From assembly GCA_905197905.1 (NCBI GenBank), contig CAJKAP010000003.1:124001-188000 (forward strand): DNA of 64,000 nucleotides, written 5' to 3'. Source of the DNA: an uncultured Sutterella sp. (lineage in GTDB: Bacteria > Pseudomonadota > Gammaproteobacteria > Burkholderiales > Burkholderiaceae_F). Positions 34,678 through 43,601 of the stretch are shown piece by piece. The notes under the pieces are model-generated. The model was not told the DNA's origin and ran no database searches. It was given only the letters and a program-made list of their open reading frames with translations. A program made the translations under genes and the position numbers. How positions within the stretch are numbered: the first letter of the stretch is position 1; each line of letters opens with the position of its first letter.

Positions 34678-35643
34678 TTATCGATTGCTTTTCGGAGAAG
34701 ATCGAAAGAGTTTTGGTCCAAGTAAGTACACCAAAATCCCCGCCCATACAAACGTCATCGGGAATATTTCATCCCAACCAAACTTCTCCTCATAAACAAA
34801 GATCCCCAAGCAGAGTACAAGAATCGGGCTCAAGTACTGGCAGAACCCTAAGAGGTTAAGCGGCAAGTAGTTGGTTGCGTAGGTATATGCAATAAGTGGT
34901 ACCGAGGTGATCACACCAGTCCCTACCAGTGCCCACGCGGTAAAGTCAAAGTCGCCCAAACGAGCAAAGAATCCGCTTTCTCCCACGTAGTAAAGGAAAG
35001 CCAGGGCAAAGGGAAGGGCGATCAATGATTCAAAGAAAATCGCCACAGCAGGAATCAAGAGAATTTTCTTTTTGAGCGCGCCGTAGGTGGCCCAAGTAGA
35101 CGAAACGCCTAACGAAATCCAAGGAATGTTCCCGAATCGCCAGAACATGATCGCGACACCCAAAATCGCTAGCGTGACACTAATCTTTTGGAAGATGTTG
35201 AGGCGTTCTCGATAAAAGACGACACCCAAGAGAATGCTCAGAAGGGGAGTTAAAAAGAGCCCCATCCCCAATTCCACAATATGCCCATTCATCGGCGCAT
35301 AGATGTTGAACCACCAGTTGAGGAGCGCCATCAAGGCAGCGAGCGCTAAAACGCCAAACTTCCAGCATTCTTTCTGGAATTCTCGAGCAGTGGCGATGAC
35401 CGAGTGCCATTGACCGCTCAAAACGATGAAGAGGAAAATCGCAAGCGTGGTCCAGCAATAGCGGTGCGCAATCACGACCCATGGATCAACGGTGATGATC
35501 GCCTTCCAATACATCGGTTGGAAACCCCAAATGATGTAGGCCAAGAAGGCACAAAAAATGCCAACGGCGGTTTGATTCTTTTTAAAGGGGTCGAGGGTCA
35601 TGGGGCTAGAGAGAGTCGAAGTGTCTACAAGAGGAACAGTCAC
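34678..35643 (-). CDS. rarD: RarD-type EamA permease
   Basis: A ten-helix inner-membrane protein of the RarD subgroup of DMT transporters. Recognisable segments are GIFCAFLAYIIWGFQPMYWK, VVIAHRYCW, LALLNWWFNIYAPMNGH, LGMGLFLTPLLSILLGV, and VITSVPLIAYTYA, in the order seen in E. coli RarD. Two starts are possible: GTG 35643 (321 residues) and ATG 35601 (307); neither has a good ribosome-binding site, and the E. coli length of 296 favours the shorter. A run of nine G at 35701-35709 lies upstream. The substrate is not established for the family. Confidence 0.85.
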   Translation of the reverse strand: MTVPLVDTSTLSSPMTLDPFKKNQTAVGIFCAFLAYIIWGFQPMYWKAIITVDPWVVIAHRYCWTTLAIFLFIVLSGQWHSVIATAREFQKECWKFGVLALAALMALLNWWFNIYAPMNGHIVELGMGLFLTPLLSILLGVVFYRERLNIFQKISVTLAILGVAIMFWRFGNIPWISLGVSSTWATYGALKKKILLIPAVAIFFESLIALPFALAFLYYVGESGFFARLGDFDFTAWALVGTGVITSVPLIAYTYATNYLPLNLLGFCQYLSPILVLCLGIFVYEEKFGWDEIFPMTFVWAGILVYLLGPKLFRSSPKSNR

Positions 35644-35700
35644 TTACCCGATAGTAGACCTTTTAGAGGTGAGTCGCAATAGCGTGTAGAGGTGCAGAGA

Positions 35701-35709
35701 GGGGGGGGG
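35701..35709. repeat. Homopolymer of nine G (C on the rarD strand)
   Basis: An uninterrupted nine-base tract lies between the tRNA-cluster terminator and rarD, about 58 bases before the rarD GTG. Such tracts are prone to slippage. Confidence 0.8.
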
Positions 35710-35714
35710 CTAGA

Positions 35715-35748
35715 AAAAGCAAAAGGGCAACTCATTCTGAGTTACCCT
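35715..35748 (-). terminator. Terminator of the tRNA Pro-Arg-His cluster
   Basis: An 11-bp stem with a 3-base loop (35724-35734 with 35738-35748; one pair is a wobble only on the minus strand) followed by a T-rich tract on the minus strand, just after tRNA-His. Confidence 0.8.
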
Positions 35749-35759
35749 CTTTGCAATAA

Positions 35760-35836
35760 TGGGGTGGGAAATGGGACTCGAACCCACGACAACCGGAATC
35801 ACAATCCGGGACTCTACCAACTGAGCTATTCCCACC
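35760..35836 (-). tRNA. tRNA-His (anticodon GTG)
   Basis: A complete cloverleaf on the minus strand with anticodon loop TTGTGAT, the extra 5' G (G-1) facing C73 that is specific to tRNA-His, and an encoded CCA end. Last gene of a three-tRNA cluster. Confidence 0.97.
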
Positions 35837-35847
35837 ATTATTCGATT

Positions 35848-35924
35848 TGGCCTGCCCGACAGGAATCGAACCTGTGACCCTCTGCTTAGAAGGCAGATGC
35901 TCTATCCGACTGAGCTACGGGCAG
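35848..35924 (-). tRNA. tRNA-Arg (anticodon TCT)
   Basis: Minus-strand cloverleaf with a perfect 7-bp acceptor (CTGCCCG/CGGGCAG), anticodon loop CTTCTAA, T loop TTCGATT and an encoded CCA. Reads AGA/AGG codons. Confidence 0.97.
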
Positions 35925-35955
35925 ATGCGATAAAGCGAGCTTGACCAAAAAATTC

Positions 35956-36032
35956 TGGTCGGGGTGAAGAGATTCGAACTCCCGACATTCTGCTCCCAAA
36001 GCAGACGCGCTACCAGACTGCGCTACACCCCG
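35956..36032 (-). tRNA. tRNA-Pro (anticodon TGG)
   Basis: Minus-strand cloverleaf with acceptor CGGGGTG, anticodon loop TTTGGGA and encoded CCA. It is the first gene of the cluster, right behind its promoter. Confidence 0.97.
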
Positions 36033-36043
36033 TGAGAAGTAGA

Positions 36044-36071
36044 ATTGTACACGATTGTGGGAAAAAAGCAA
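36044..36071 (-). promoter_or_regulatory. Sigma70 promoter of the tRNA cluster
   Basis: On the minus strand, -35 TTGCTT (36066-36071) and -10 TACAAT (36044-36049) are separated by 16 bp; the start would be a few bases before tRNA-Pro. Confidence 0.75.
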
Positions 36072-36131
36072 ATCCTGACTATTAATAAATTTGGCGCAAG
36101 CAAAAATCCGCGATTTTTTAAGGCTTCCGTC

Positions 36132-36161
36132 GTGACGAGCCCTATCTTCCCTCGCTAAAAT
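36132..36161 (+). promoter_or_regulatory. Candidate sigma70 promoter of argH
   Basis: -35 GTGACG (36132-36137), 18-bp spacer, -10 TAAAAT (36156-36161), 46 bases before the argH ATG. The GCTAAAAT core matches the glnS and greB promoters. Confidence 0.5.
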
Positions 36162-36206
36162 GAAACGATTTTGTATAAAACTCCTTCCCCTTCGGAGAAA
36201 GTAACG

Positions 36207-37628
36207 ATGACTGATAACTCGAACGATCCTTTACACGCGAAGAAAAAGGCCTGGTCTGGCCGTTTCTCGGAACCGGTGGATGCCTTTGTGTTGCGTTACA
36301 CGGCGAGTGTGGACTTTGATAAGCGTATGGCGATGGCCGACATTGACGGCTCTTTGGCGCACGCGGCCATGTTGGCCAAAGTTGGTGTGATCACGGAAAA
36401 AGATTTGGAAGACATCCGTCGTGGGATGGCTCAAATTCGTGAAGAAATTCAGTCTGGCAAGTTCGAGTGGCAATTGGAACTCGAAGACGTTCATTTGAAC
36501 GTTGAAGCCCGTTTGACGGCCCTGATTGGTGATGCTGGTAAGCGTCTCCACACGGGCCGTTCTCGTAACGACCAGGTCGCAACCGATATTCGCCTCTATC
36601 TTCGTAGCGAAATCGATGTGATCGTGGAACGTTTGGAACATTTGCAGGACGTGCTCGTGCATCAGGCCGAGCGCGGTGCTGATGTGATCATGCCGGGCTT
36701 CACGCACTTGCAGGTTGCGCAGCCCGTGACCTTCGGTCACCACATGCTCGCTTATGTGGAAATGTTCGAGCGCGACCGTGAACGTTTGCTCGACCTTCGT
36801 CGTCGTGTGAATCGCTCTCCGTTGGGTGCTGCTGCTTTGGCTGGTACGACCTATCCGATCGATCGTGAATATTCTGCCCAGCTTTTGGGCTTTGAAGCTG
36901 TCGCTCAGAACTCTTTGGACGCAGTTTCTGATCGTGACTTCGCGCTTGAATTCTGCTCGGCTGCCACGCTCATCATGATGCATATCTCTCGCTTGTCCGA
37001 AGAGCTCGTCATCTGGATGAGTCAGCGCTTTGGCTTTGTGAAGCTCCCGGACCGCTTTACCACGGGTTCTTCCATCATGCCTCAGAAGAAGAATCCTGAC
37101 GTGCCTGAAACCGCTCGTGGTAAGACTGGCCGTGTCTATGGCGACTTGATCGCGCTCTTGACGGTGATGAAGGGTACACCGCTCGCTTACAACAAGGACT
37201 TCCAGGAAGATAAGGAACCTGTGTTTGATGCGATCGATACCGTCAAAGACACGCTTCGCGCTTTCTGCGACATGATGGCTGGTGTGGAACCTCAGCCCAA
37301 GGCGATGCTCGCCGCTGCTCAGGCTGGTTTCCCGACCGCAACCGACTTGGCTGACTACTTGGTTCGTCACGGCACGCCGTTCCGTACCGCTCACGACATC
37401 GTGGGTCAGGTCGTGCGTGAGGCCGCTAATCGCGAATGTGGCTTGGAAGAATTGCCGCTTGATGTGTTGAAAGGCTTTAGCGATGTGATCGGCGAAGATG
37501 TTTACGCTGTTCTCACGCTTGAAGGTTCTGTCAAGGCGCGTGACCACTTGGGTGGCACAGCCCCCAATCAGGTGAAATTCCAGGTTGAACGCTGGAAGCA
37601 AATCATCGCTGGTCGAGCTCAGCACTAA
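36207..37628 (+). CDS. argH: Argininosuccinate lyase
   Basis: Last step of arginine synthesis: argininosuccinate to arginine and fumarate. ATG 36207 has GGAGAAAG eight bases upstream and gives 473 residues; the frame is open further up to a TTG, but that region holds the promoter. Family motifs are WSGRFSEPVDAFVLRYTASV, VHLNVEARL, LHTGRSRNDQVATDIRL, GFTHLQVAQPVTFGHH and the signature GSSIMPQKKNPDV with the catalytic Ser. Codons are strongly biased towards GCT and CGT, suggesting high expression. It has its own promoter and terminator. Confidence 0.97.
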   Translation: MTDNSNDPLHAKKKAWSGRFSEPVDAFVLRYTASVDFDKRMAMADIDGSLAHAAMLAKVGVITEKDLEDIRRGMAQIREEIQSGKFEWQLELEDVHLNVEARLTALIGDAGKRLHTGRSRNDQVATDIRLYLRSEIDVIVERLEHLQDVLVHQAERGADVIMPGFTHLQVAQPVTFGHHMLAYVEMFERDRERLLDLRRRVNRSPLGAAALAGTTYPIDREYSAQLLGFEAVAQNSLDAVSDRDFALEFCSAATLIMMHISRLSEELVIWMSQRFGFVKLPDRFTTGSSIMPQKKNPDVPETARGKTGRVYGDLIALLTVMKGTPLAYNKDFQEDKEPVFDAIDTVKDTLRAFCDMMAGVEPQPKAMLAAAQAGFPTATDLADYLVRHGTPFRTAHDIVGQVVREAANRECGLEELPLDVLKGFSDVIGEDVYAVLTLEGSVKARDHLGGTAPNQVKFQVERWKQIIAGRAQH

Positions 37629-37694
37629 TCACGTCCAATCGAGCTCGATAAAAGAAAAAGTCGTTTTCTAAAACGAGCAGATTAGGGCACTGGG

Positions 37695-37729
37695 AAGAGA
37701 GTCTGACGTCATGTTGGGCTCTCTTTTCT
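37695..37729 (+). terminator. Terminator after argH
   Basis: A 9-bp stem (37695-37703 with 37717-37725, one wobble) followed by TTTTC. Confidence 0.75.
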
Positions 37730-37834
37730 GTCCTTAGGGAAGAAGGATTTTTGAAGCTTCCCACTTTACCGAGATCTGCCTCTTTTACCGCAGATTTCAT
37801 TCCCCACAATTTTTTGACTTTTCCCAGGTTTGCT

Positions 37835-39340
37835 ATGTTAGAGATTGTCGATTTTCTCAACAGCATCATTTGGTCCCCTGTCTTGGTGGGACTCTGCCTT
37901 TGCGCGGGCTTGCTGTTCTCTATTCGCACACGATTTGTGCAGTTGCGCATGATTCCAGAAATGTGGCGTCTTCTTTTCCAGAAAAAAGAAGATGAAATTG
38001 GTTTATCGAGTTTTCAAGCATTGAGCCTTACGCTTGCAGGTCGAGTGGGGACGGGGAATATTGCAGGCGTGGCAACAGCAATTTGCTACGGTGGACCAGG
38101 CGCACTTTTCTGGATGTGGATGATGGCTATTTTGGGCGCATCCTCAGCTTTTGTGGAATCCACCTTAGGGCAGGTTTATAAAGAACGTATTGAAGGTCAG
38201 TACCGCGGTGGTCCAGCCTTCTATATTGAACGTGGTCTTCGCAAGAAGTGGTTTGCTTGGGCCTTCTCGATCATCACGATTTTGGCCTCCGTTTTCTTCT
38301 GCCCCGGTGTGCAGAGTAACTCGATTGCCGCAGCTTGGTACGAAGCGTTTGAAGTGCCTCATGTGGTGACGGCTGCCATTATTGGTTCGCTTTTGTGCTT
38401 TGTGATTGTGGGTGGCTTGCGCCGTATCTCGCAGTTTTCTAGCATCGTTGTGCCCTTTATGGCACAGGCCTACATCATCGTGGCCTTGGTTGTGGTAGGG
38501 CTTAATTACCAGCAGATTCCTGCTGTCATCTCGCTTATTTTCTCGAGCGCCTTCGGGGCTGACTCTTTGACGGGTGGCATGTTGGGTGCCGCGATTTCTT
38601 GGGGTGTTCGTCGTGGGATCTACTCTAACGAAGCTGGCCAAGGAACCGCTCCTCATGCTTCCTCTGCTGCTGCCGTGTCTCATCCGACTAAGCAGGGTTT
38701 GGTGCAGGCTTTTTCGATCTATATAGACACGCTCTTTGTGTGTTCCGCCACGGGCTTCATGATTTTGATGACCGGGATGTACAACGTCGTGGGTGAAAAC
38801 GGTCAGACGATTGTGAACCATATTCCTGGCGTTGATGCGGGCCCGGTTTACACGCAGATGGCCATTAACGCGGTGATGCCTGGTTGGGGTAGCCCCTTCA
38901 TTGGTCTTGCGATTTTCTTCTTCGCGTTCACCACGATTTTGGGCTACTACTACATGGCGGAAACGAACGTCGCGTACCTCAATCGCTACCTCAAAAAGCC
39001 GATTTTGATGACCATCTGTAAGGCGGTCTTCATTGTGACAGTCACCTTCGGTGCTGTCCGTTCTTCTACCTTGATCTGGAGCATGGCTGACGTGGGTGTG
39101 GGCTTGATGGCCTGGTGTAACATCATCGCTATTTTCCTCTTGCAGGGAATCGCAATTAAGGCTTTGAGAGACTATGAAGCCCAAAAGGCAAAAGGCTTGA
39201 ACCCGGTGTTCCACCCAGAAGCTTTGGGTATTCCTTACGCTGGGTACTGGGAAGGTAGCCGTGCAGAAGCGAACTTGGCGATTGAAGAAGAGTCTGGTGT
39301 CGACAACTTGAGCGGCTTGGACTCGAAGAATCCCGAATAA
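37835..39340 (+). CDS. Sodium:alanine/glycine symporter (AGCS family)
   Basis: An inner-membrane amino-acid carrier coupled to sodium, about 501 residues from ATG 37835 with an AGG upstream; the frame extends 28 residues further but these look non-coding. AGCS signatures are LSSFQALSLTLAGRVGTGNIAG near residue 60, GGPGALFWMWMMAILGASSA, YRGGPAFYIERGL and GVRRGIYSNEAGQGTAPHA. About ten transmembrane helices are visible. The C-terminal 60 residues are hydrophilic and acidic. It is monocistronic with two terminators behind it. Whether alanine, glycine or serine is preferred is not clear. Confidence 0.93.
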   Translation: MLEIVDFLNSIIWSPVLVGLCLCAGLLFSIRTRFVQLRMIPEMWRLLFQKKEDEIGLSSFQALSLTLAGRVGTGNIAGVATAICYGGPGALFWMWMMAILGASSAFVESTLGQVYKERIEGQYRGGPAFYIERGLRKKWFAWAFSIITILASVFFCPGVQSNSIAAAWYEAFEVPHVVTAAIIGSLLCFVIVGGLRRISQFSSIVVPFMAQAYIIVALVVVGLNYQQIPAVISLIFSSAFGADSLTGGMLGAAISWGVRRGIYSNEAGQGTAPHASSAAAVSHPTKQGLVQAFSIYIDTLFVCSATGFMILMTGMYNVVGENGQTIVNHIPGVDAGPVYTQMAINAVMPGWGSPFIGLAIFFFAFTTILGYYYMAETNVAYLNRYLKKPILMTICKAVFIVTVTFGAVRSSTLIWSMADVGVGLMAWCNIIAIFLLQGIAIKALRDYEAQKAKGLNPVFHPEALGIPYAGYWEGSRAEANLAIEEESGVDNLSGLDSKNPE

Positions 39341-39352
39341 GAAAAATAAAAA

Positions 39353-39386
39353 GAATGGCTCGCCTCACAACAGGAGCGAGCCATTC
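39353..39386 (+). terminator. Terminator 1 after the AGCS gene
   Basis: An 11-bp perfect stem GAATGGCTCGC/GCGAGCCATTC (39353-39363 with 39376-39386), preceded by an A-run. Confidence 0.7.
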
Positions 39387-39398
39387 ACCAGAAACGAC

Positions 39399-39436
39399 AA
39401 AGGCATCATCTAACGCTGAAAGGATGATGCCTTTTC
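39399..39436 (+). terminator. Terminator 2 after the AGCS gene
   Basis: A 12-bp perfect stem (39399-39410 with 39423-39434) ending in four T, in tandem with the preceding one and just before the convergent WYL gene. Confidence 0.8.
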
Positions 39437-39462
39437 GATTTCAAGGACGCAAAAAAGCCGTG

Positions 39463-39762
39463 TTAGCGGCTTTCATAAATCTTGCTGAAATTTTCGTATT
39501 GAGCCTTATGCTCTTCAGTGGGTTCTACATAGTCTGCACAGCAGGCTTCGGGCGCGATCATATCCGCGACAGTGAAATAGCGTAATTTAAAGGTGACACC
39601 AGAGTTACTTCCGCCATCGGTTTGCCAGGCGAGCATCTTCACTTCATTGTTCAGGGTGAGCCCGCAAAGATAGGGCGAGACGGTGCGATCAAAGCCATGG
39701 TAACCAAAGCATAAACTCTGGCCTTTTTGGATCGCCTCAACGATTGTATCCACAGTGGTCAT
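39463..39762 (-). CDS. Small stand-alone WYL-like domain protein
   Basis: A 99-residue cytoplasmic protein. ATG 39762 has AGAAGGAG seven bases upstream; an in-frame start 17 codons earlier has none. The sequence follows a single WYL-type beta domain: TIVEAIQKGQSLCFGYHG, FDRTVSPYLCGLTLNN, MLAWQTDGGSNSG and LRYFTVADM, the pattern of short WYL relatives that lack a DNA-binding part. WYL domains usually sense ligands or nucleic acids in regulators. The gene stands alone between the AGCS terminators and the valS terminator, convergent with the former. Function unknown. Confidence 0.75.
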   Translation of the reverse strand: MTTVDTIVEAIQKGQSLCFGYHGFDRTVSPYLCGLTLNNEVKMLAWQTDGGSNSGVTFKLRYFTVADMIAPEACCADYVEPTEEHKAQYENFSKIYESR

Positions 39763-39911
39763 CGGAGTTCTCCTTCTAAAAGTGATGGAGGTGGAAATAA
39801 GTTGACCGAGCACTTCGGTAGCCTCGAGTGGTCACTCAATTTTTCCCGAAGGCTTAACTCCATTATCGCAAGTAATTCTCAAAAGAGCTAGTACCATTTT
39901 TGTGTCTAAGC

Positions 39912-39957
39912 CAAAAAAATCTCCAAGAGGCGCACAGTGGCGTTTGTCCTCTTGGAG
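39912..39957 (-). terminator. Terminator after valS
   Basis: A 10-bp perfect stem CTCCAAGAGG/CCTCTTGGAG (39921-39930 with 39948-39957) followed on the minus strand by seven T after one A. Confidence 0.85.
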
Positions 39958-39988
39958 AATTTATTAGCGCAAGTTGTAACGCTGCTTT

Positions 39989-42826
39989 TTAGGCCTTCGG
40001 CAACTTAGCGAGCTGATCTTTCAACTTCGCCAAGTGTTCCGTCGAAGCGGCCAAGCGGCGACGCTGTTCTTCAACCACAGTAGCTGGAGCACGTGCTACA
40101 AAGCTTTCGTTACTTAACTGACGCTGTGCCTTTTCCATGTCGCTTTCGACCTGAGCGATTTCTTTCGTGAGACGGTCGCGTTCAGCGGCAACGTCAATCT
40201 TGACGTTGAGCATCAACTTGAAGTCACCCACGATCTGCACAGGAGCGATAGCGCCTTCGTTCACGGCATTGATGTCAGCAACGTGCGTCACTTCTTCTAA
40301 GCGAGCAAGAGCCTGCAAGTAGGGAGCGGCTTCCACGCTTTCAGCTTCAGGACCAGAGATATAAAGCGGCACACGTTCCGAGGGCGAGAGTTTCATTTCG
40401 CCGCGCAAATTACGCACAGCGTCAATCATCGCCTTCAGGGTCGTCATCTTCTTTTCATCAACCGTTTCCGCCTTTTCTTCAGCGCTCGGATAGGTCTGGA
40501 TCATGATGGAGGTTTCTTCCTCTTCCTTACGGGTACCCGCAACGAGGGAGACCTTCTGCCAGAGTTCTTCCGTGATAAACGGAATGATTGGGTGAGCCAA
40601 GCGTAAGACCGTTTCAAGCACCGTCACCAAGGTGTGGCGCGTTGCGCGGCATTCTTCTTCACTGCCCTTCAACTGGACTTTGGTGAGTTCCAGGTACCAG
40701 TCGCAGTATTCATTCCAAACGAAGGAATAAATCGCGTTAGCGGCATTATCCAAACGATAGTCCTTGTAGGCCTGAATCACTTCGAGGATGGTGCGATCTA
40801 AGCTCGCGCGAATCCAGTTGTCGACAAAGGAGAACTTCATCGGTTTGCCAGCATCTTTACCCGTGCCGCAATCCTGGCCTTCCACATTCATCAACACAAA
40901 GCGCGTGGCGTTCCAGAGCTTCGTGCAGAAGTTGCGATAGCCTTCCGTGCGCTTCAAGTCGAAGTTGACGTTGCGACCCAGCGTGGCGTAAGCGGCCATC
41001 GTAAAGCGAAGGGCGTCTGCGCCGTGCGCAGCGATGCCTTCTGGGTAATTCTTGCGAAGCTTCTTTTCGACCTTCGGGGCTTTTTCAGGCTGACGAAGAC
41101 CCGTGGTGTTCTTCTTCACCAAGGCTTCAAGGTCGATACCCTGAATAATGTCGAGCGGATCCAAGGTGTTGCCTTCAGACTTCGACATCTTCTTGCCTTC
41201 CGCATCACGCACGAGACCGTGGATGTAGACGTCCTTAAACGGCACACGACCCGTGAAGTGCTTCGTCATCATGACCATACGGGCGACCCAGAAGAAGATG
41301 ATGTCGTAACCCGTCACGAGCACAGAACTTGGCAAGTAAAGATCATACGCCGTCTTTTCGTCGCCTTCGGGGTTAGGCCAGCCCAAAGTGGAGAAGGGCA
41401 CAAGAGCGGAGGAATACCAGGTATCCAAGACGTCTTTATCACGCGTTAACTTCACGCCAGCGCCAGCCTTAGCCTGTGCTTCAGCTTCGTCGTGCGCCAC
41501 GTAGACGTTTCCTTCTTCGTCGTACCAAGCCGGAATCTGATGACCCCAGAGAAGCTGACGGGAAATACACCAGTCCTGAATATTTTCAAGCCACTGGCGA
41601 TATACACCCTGCCATTCTTTCGGGAAGATATTCACTTCGCCCGATTCCACAGCTTCAAGACCGACTTCGGCAATAGAGCGTCCTGGATAGAGGGAGCCTT
41701 CGGGAGCGGGCTTACTCATCGCCATGTACCACTGCTCCGACAACATCGGTTCGACGATTTCGCCCGTACGAGCCACACGCGGGACCATGTGAGTGTGCTT
41801 CTTAATCGAAACCAAGAGACCAGCGGCTTCCAAATCAGCCACCACGGCCTTACGGCATTCATAGCGATCCATGCCACGGTATTTTTCGGGCACGTTATCG
41901 TTCATCTTGGCGGTCTTCGTCAAGACGTTCAACATTTCAAGGTTGTGACGCTTACCGACTTCAAAGTCGTTAAAGTCGTGCGCAGGAGTGATCTTCACAC
42001 AGCCAGAACCAAATTCACGGTCCACATAGCTGTCGGCAATCACAGGGATGACGCGGTCGGTCAAAGGCAACTTCAACTGTTTCCCAACCAACTGCGTGTA
42101 ACGTTCGTCTTCAGGGTTGACAGCCACCGCCTGGTCACCAAAGAGCGTTTCAGGACGGGTCGTGGCAACGACAACACCTTCCGAGCCATCAGCGCCTGGG
42201 TAGCGGATTTCCCACAAAGAGCCTTCCGCTTCTTCGCTTTCCACTTCCAAGTCAGAAACCGCGGACTGCAACTTCGGGTCCCAGTTCACCAAACGGTTAC
42301 CGCGATAGATCAAGCCTTCTTCATAGAGCTTCACAAAGGTGTCAATCACCACCTTGGAGAGCTTTTCATTCATCGTGAAGTAGAGGCGATTCCAGTCCAC
42401 GCTGTCGCCAATGCGACGCATCTGCGAGAGGATCGTGCCACCAGAGAACTTCTGCCATTCCCAAACCTTGGCGATAAATTCGTCGCGCGTGAGCTTCTTG
42501 TAGTCAACGCCTTCCTTTTCCAAACGGCGTTCGACCACGATCTGCGTGGCGATACCTGCGTGGTCCGTACCAGGAATCCACGTGGTGTTGTAACCGGCCA
42601 TACGATGGTAGCGTGTGAGCGTATCCATCACGGTCTGGTTAAAGGCGTGCCCCATGTGCAAAATACCCGTGATGTTGGGTGGGGGGAGCTGAATAGCGAA
42701 GCTGGGTTTGTCGGGATCGAGCCCTGCGTTAAAGTAGCCGCGTTCTTCCCAAATCGGGTACCAACGCGCTTCAATATCACTGGGGTCGTAGCTTTTAGCA
42801 AGTTCCGATGAATTTTTCTCAGACAT
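39989..42826 (-). CDS. valS: Valyl-tRNA synthetase
   Basis: Class I synthetase charging tRNA-Val, 945 residues as expected. It has PPPNITGILHMGHAFN (HIGH motif) near residue 50, the CP1 editing domain with TTRPETLFGDQAVAV, GKKMSKSEGN (KMSKS) near 545 and the C-terminal coiled-coil tRNA-binding arm (KIDVAAERDRLTKEIAQVESDMEKA). It is the last gene after pepA and holC on this strand, though a terminator follows the 170-residue gene between. The 237-bp upstream gap probably contains its own promoter. Confidence 0.98.
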   Translation of the reverse strand: MSEKNSSELAKSYDPSDIEARWYPIWEERGYFNAGLDPDKPSFAIQLPPPNITGILHMGHAFNQTVMDTLTRYHRMAGYNTTWIPGTDHAGIATQIVVERRLEKEGVDYKKLTRDEFIAKVWEWQKFSGGTILSQMRRIGDSVDWNRLYFTMNEKLSKVVIDTFVKLYEEGLIYRGNRLVNWDPKLQSAVSDLEVESEEAEGSLWEIRYPGADGSEGVVVATTRPETLFGDQAVAVNPEDERYTQLVGKQLKLPLTDRVIPVIADSYVDREFGSGCVKITPAHDFNDFEVGKRHNLEMLNVLTKTAKMNDNVPEKYRGMDRYECRKAVVADLEAAGLLVSIKKHTHMVPRVARTGEIVEPMLSEQWYMAMSKPAPEGSLYPGRSIAEVGLEAVESGEVNIFPKEWQGVYRQWLENIQDWCISRQLLWGHQIPAWYDEEGNVYVAHDEAEAQAKAGAGVKLTRDKDVLDTWYSSALVPFSTLGWPNPEGDEKTAYDLYLPSSVLVTGYDIIFFWVARMVMMTKHFTGRVPFKDVYIHGLVRDAEGKKMSKSEGNTLDPLDIIQGIDLEALVKKNTTGLRQPEKAPKVEKKLRKNYPEGIAAHGADALRFTMAAYATLGRNVNFDLKRTEGYRNFCTKLWNATRFVLMNVEGQDCGTGKDAGKPMKFSFVDNWIRASLDRTILEVIQAYKDYRLDNAANAIYSFVWNEYCDWYLELTKVQLKGSEEECRATRHTLVTVLETVLRLAHPIIPFITEELWQKVSLVAGTRKEEEETSIMIQTYPSAEEKAETVDEKKMTTLKAMIDAVRNLRGEMKLSPSERVPLYISGPEAESVEAAPYLQALARLEEVTHVADINAVNEGAIAPVQIVGDFKLMLNVKIDVAAERDRLTKEIAQVESDMEKAQRQLSNESFVARAPATVVEEQRRRLAASTEHLAKLKDQLAKLPKA

Positions 42827-43013
42827 AATATTTTCCAGACAGTTCGTATTTAGTTGGGTGATTCGTACCCAGGGAGGAACACTCGCAAAGAAATCAACGC
42901 GAAGGTTCCTCAGAATTCTTCTGTAAGTCCTCTATTCTCTCACGAATTGCCTAGAACGTTTTGAATTTCAATGGGCTTGATCGTGTTTTTTAGAGGAAAA
43001 GACGTTCTCAAAG

Positions 43014-43053
43014 CAAAAAAATAGTCACCAGACCTTAGAAATCTGATGACTAT
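43014..43053 (-). terminator. Terminator after the Pro/Ala-rich protein gene
   Basis: A 12-bp stem (43021-43032 with 43042-43053), complete only on the minus strand through one G-U pair, then seven T on the minus strand. Confidence 0.8.
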
Positions 43054-43063
43054 GCGTCAATCA

Positions 43064-43576
43064 TTACTTCGTGTGTTCGAGTTGATTGAGCTCTCTGGTG
43101 ATCGCATCGGCCACAATTTTTGAGAGCGAGCGATCCACGTCCGTTCTCACGCGCGCCATGGCGTTGGTGAGTGAGAGTTCAATGGTTTCACTAATCGCCT
43201 GACGCACACTCGCTTCCACTTCAATCGAGAGGCGTTTTACGAGTGCTGCTTTTTCTTCTTCCGTGAAGAGCCCTTGGCGTGCCGCCACAATTGAGGCAGC
43301 AGTATTGGGAACCGTCAAAGGAGTGGTATGTATGTCCATTTTAGGTGCGCTATGCGTTGTGACCGAGGGAGAAGGTGTTGCCACTGGCGCTTTGGGCGCT
43401 TGAGCTGCTGCAGGGGTAACTGGAGCAGCTGGAGCAGGAGTTGGGTTTGGCGTGCTCGGAGCCAGTGTCGGCTCTTCAACACTCAAATCACGCACATCGC
43501 GCCAAGTGAGTTTCACTCGATCTTCGAGCGTGTAGACATCCTTATCAATCACGGGTTCTTTACGGTCGTTCGGCAT
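43064..43576 (-). CDS. Pro/Ala-rich protein of unknown function downstream of holC
   Basis: I do not recognise a named family. The 170 residues have an N-terminal charged segment (EDRVKLTWRDVRDLSVEEP), a central flexible Pro/Ala/Thr region (about 38-95) and a helical amphipathic C-terminus with EEEKAALVKRLSIEVEASVRQ. No signal peptide or membrane segment is visible. It starts 25 bp after the holC stop and ends at a good terminator, so it closes a pepA-holC operon and may relate to replication or be a conserved hitchhiker. Confidence 0.7.
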   Translation of the reverse strand: MPNDRKEPVIDKDVYTLEDRVKLTWRDVRDLSVEEPTLAPSTPNPTPAPAAPVTPAAAQAPKAPVATPSPSVTTHSAPKMDIHTTPLTVPNTAASIVAARQGLFTEEEKAALVKRLSIEVEASVRQAISETIELSLTNAMARVRTDVDRSLSKIVADAITRELNQLEHTK

Positions 43577-43601
43577 AGTATCAGGCGGGAAAAGGCAAAA
43601 A

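Noticed and set aside
36231..37625. Long minus-strand ORF (464 codons) antisense to argH
   Set aside because: A frame kept open by the strong codon bias of argH; the translation has no family resemblance.
38165..39214. Minus-strand ORF antisense to the AGCS symporter
   Set aside because: Shadow frame with a His/Arg/Asn-rich translation and no ribosome-binding site.
41492..42811. Long plus-strand ORF (439 codons) antisense to valS
   Set aside because: Composition (His, Arg, Phe, Val) is that of an antisense shadow; valS is unmistakable on the other strand.
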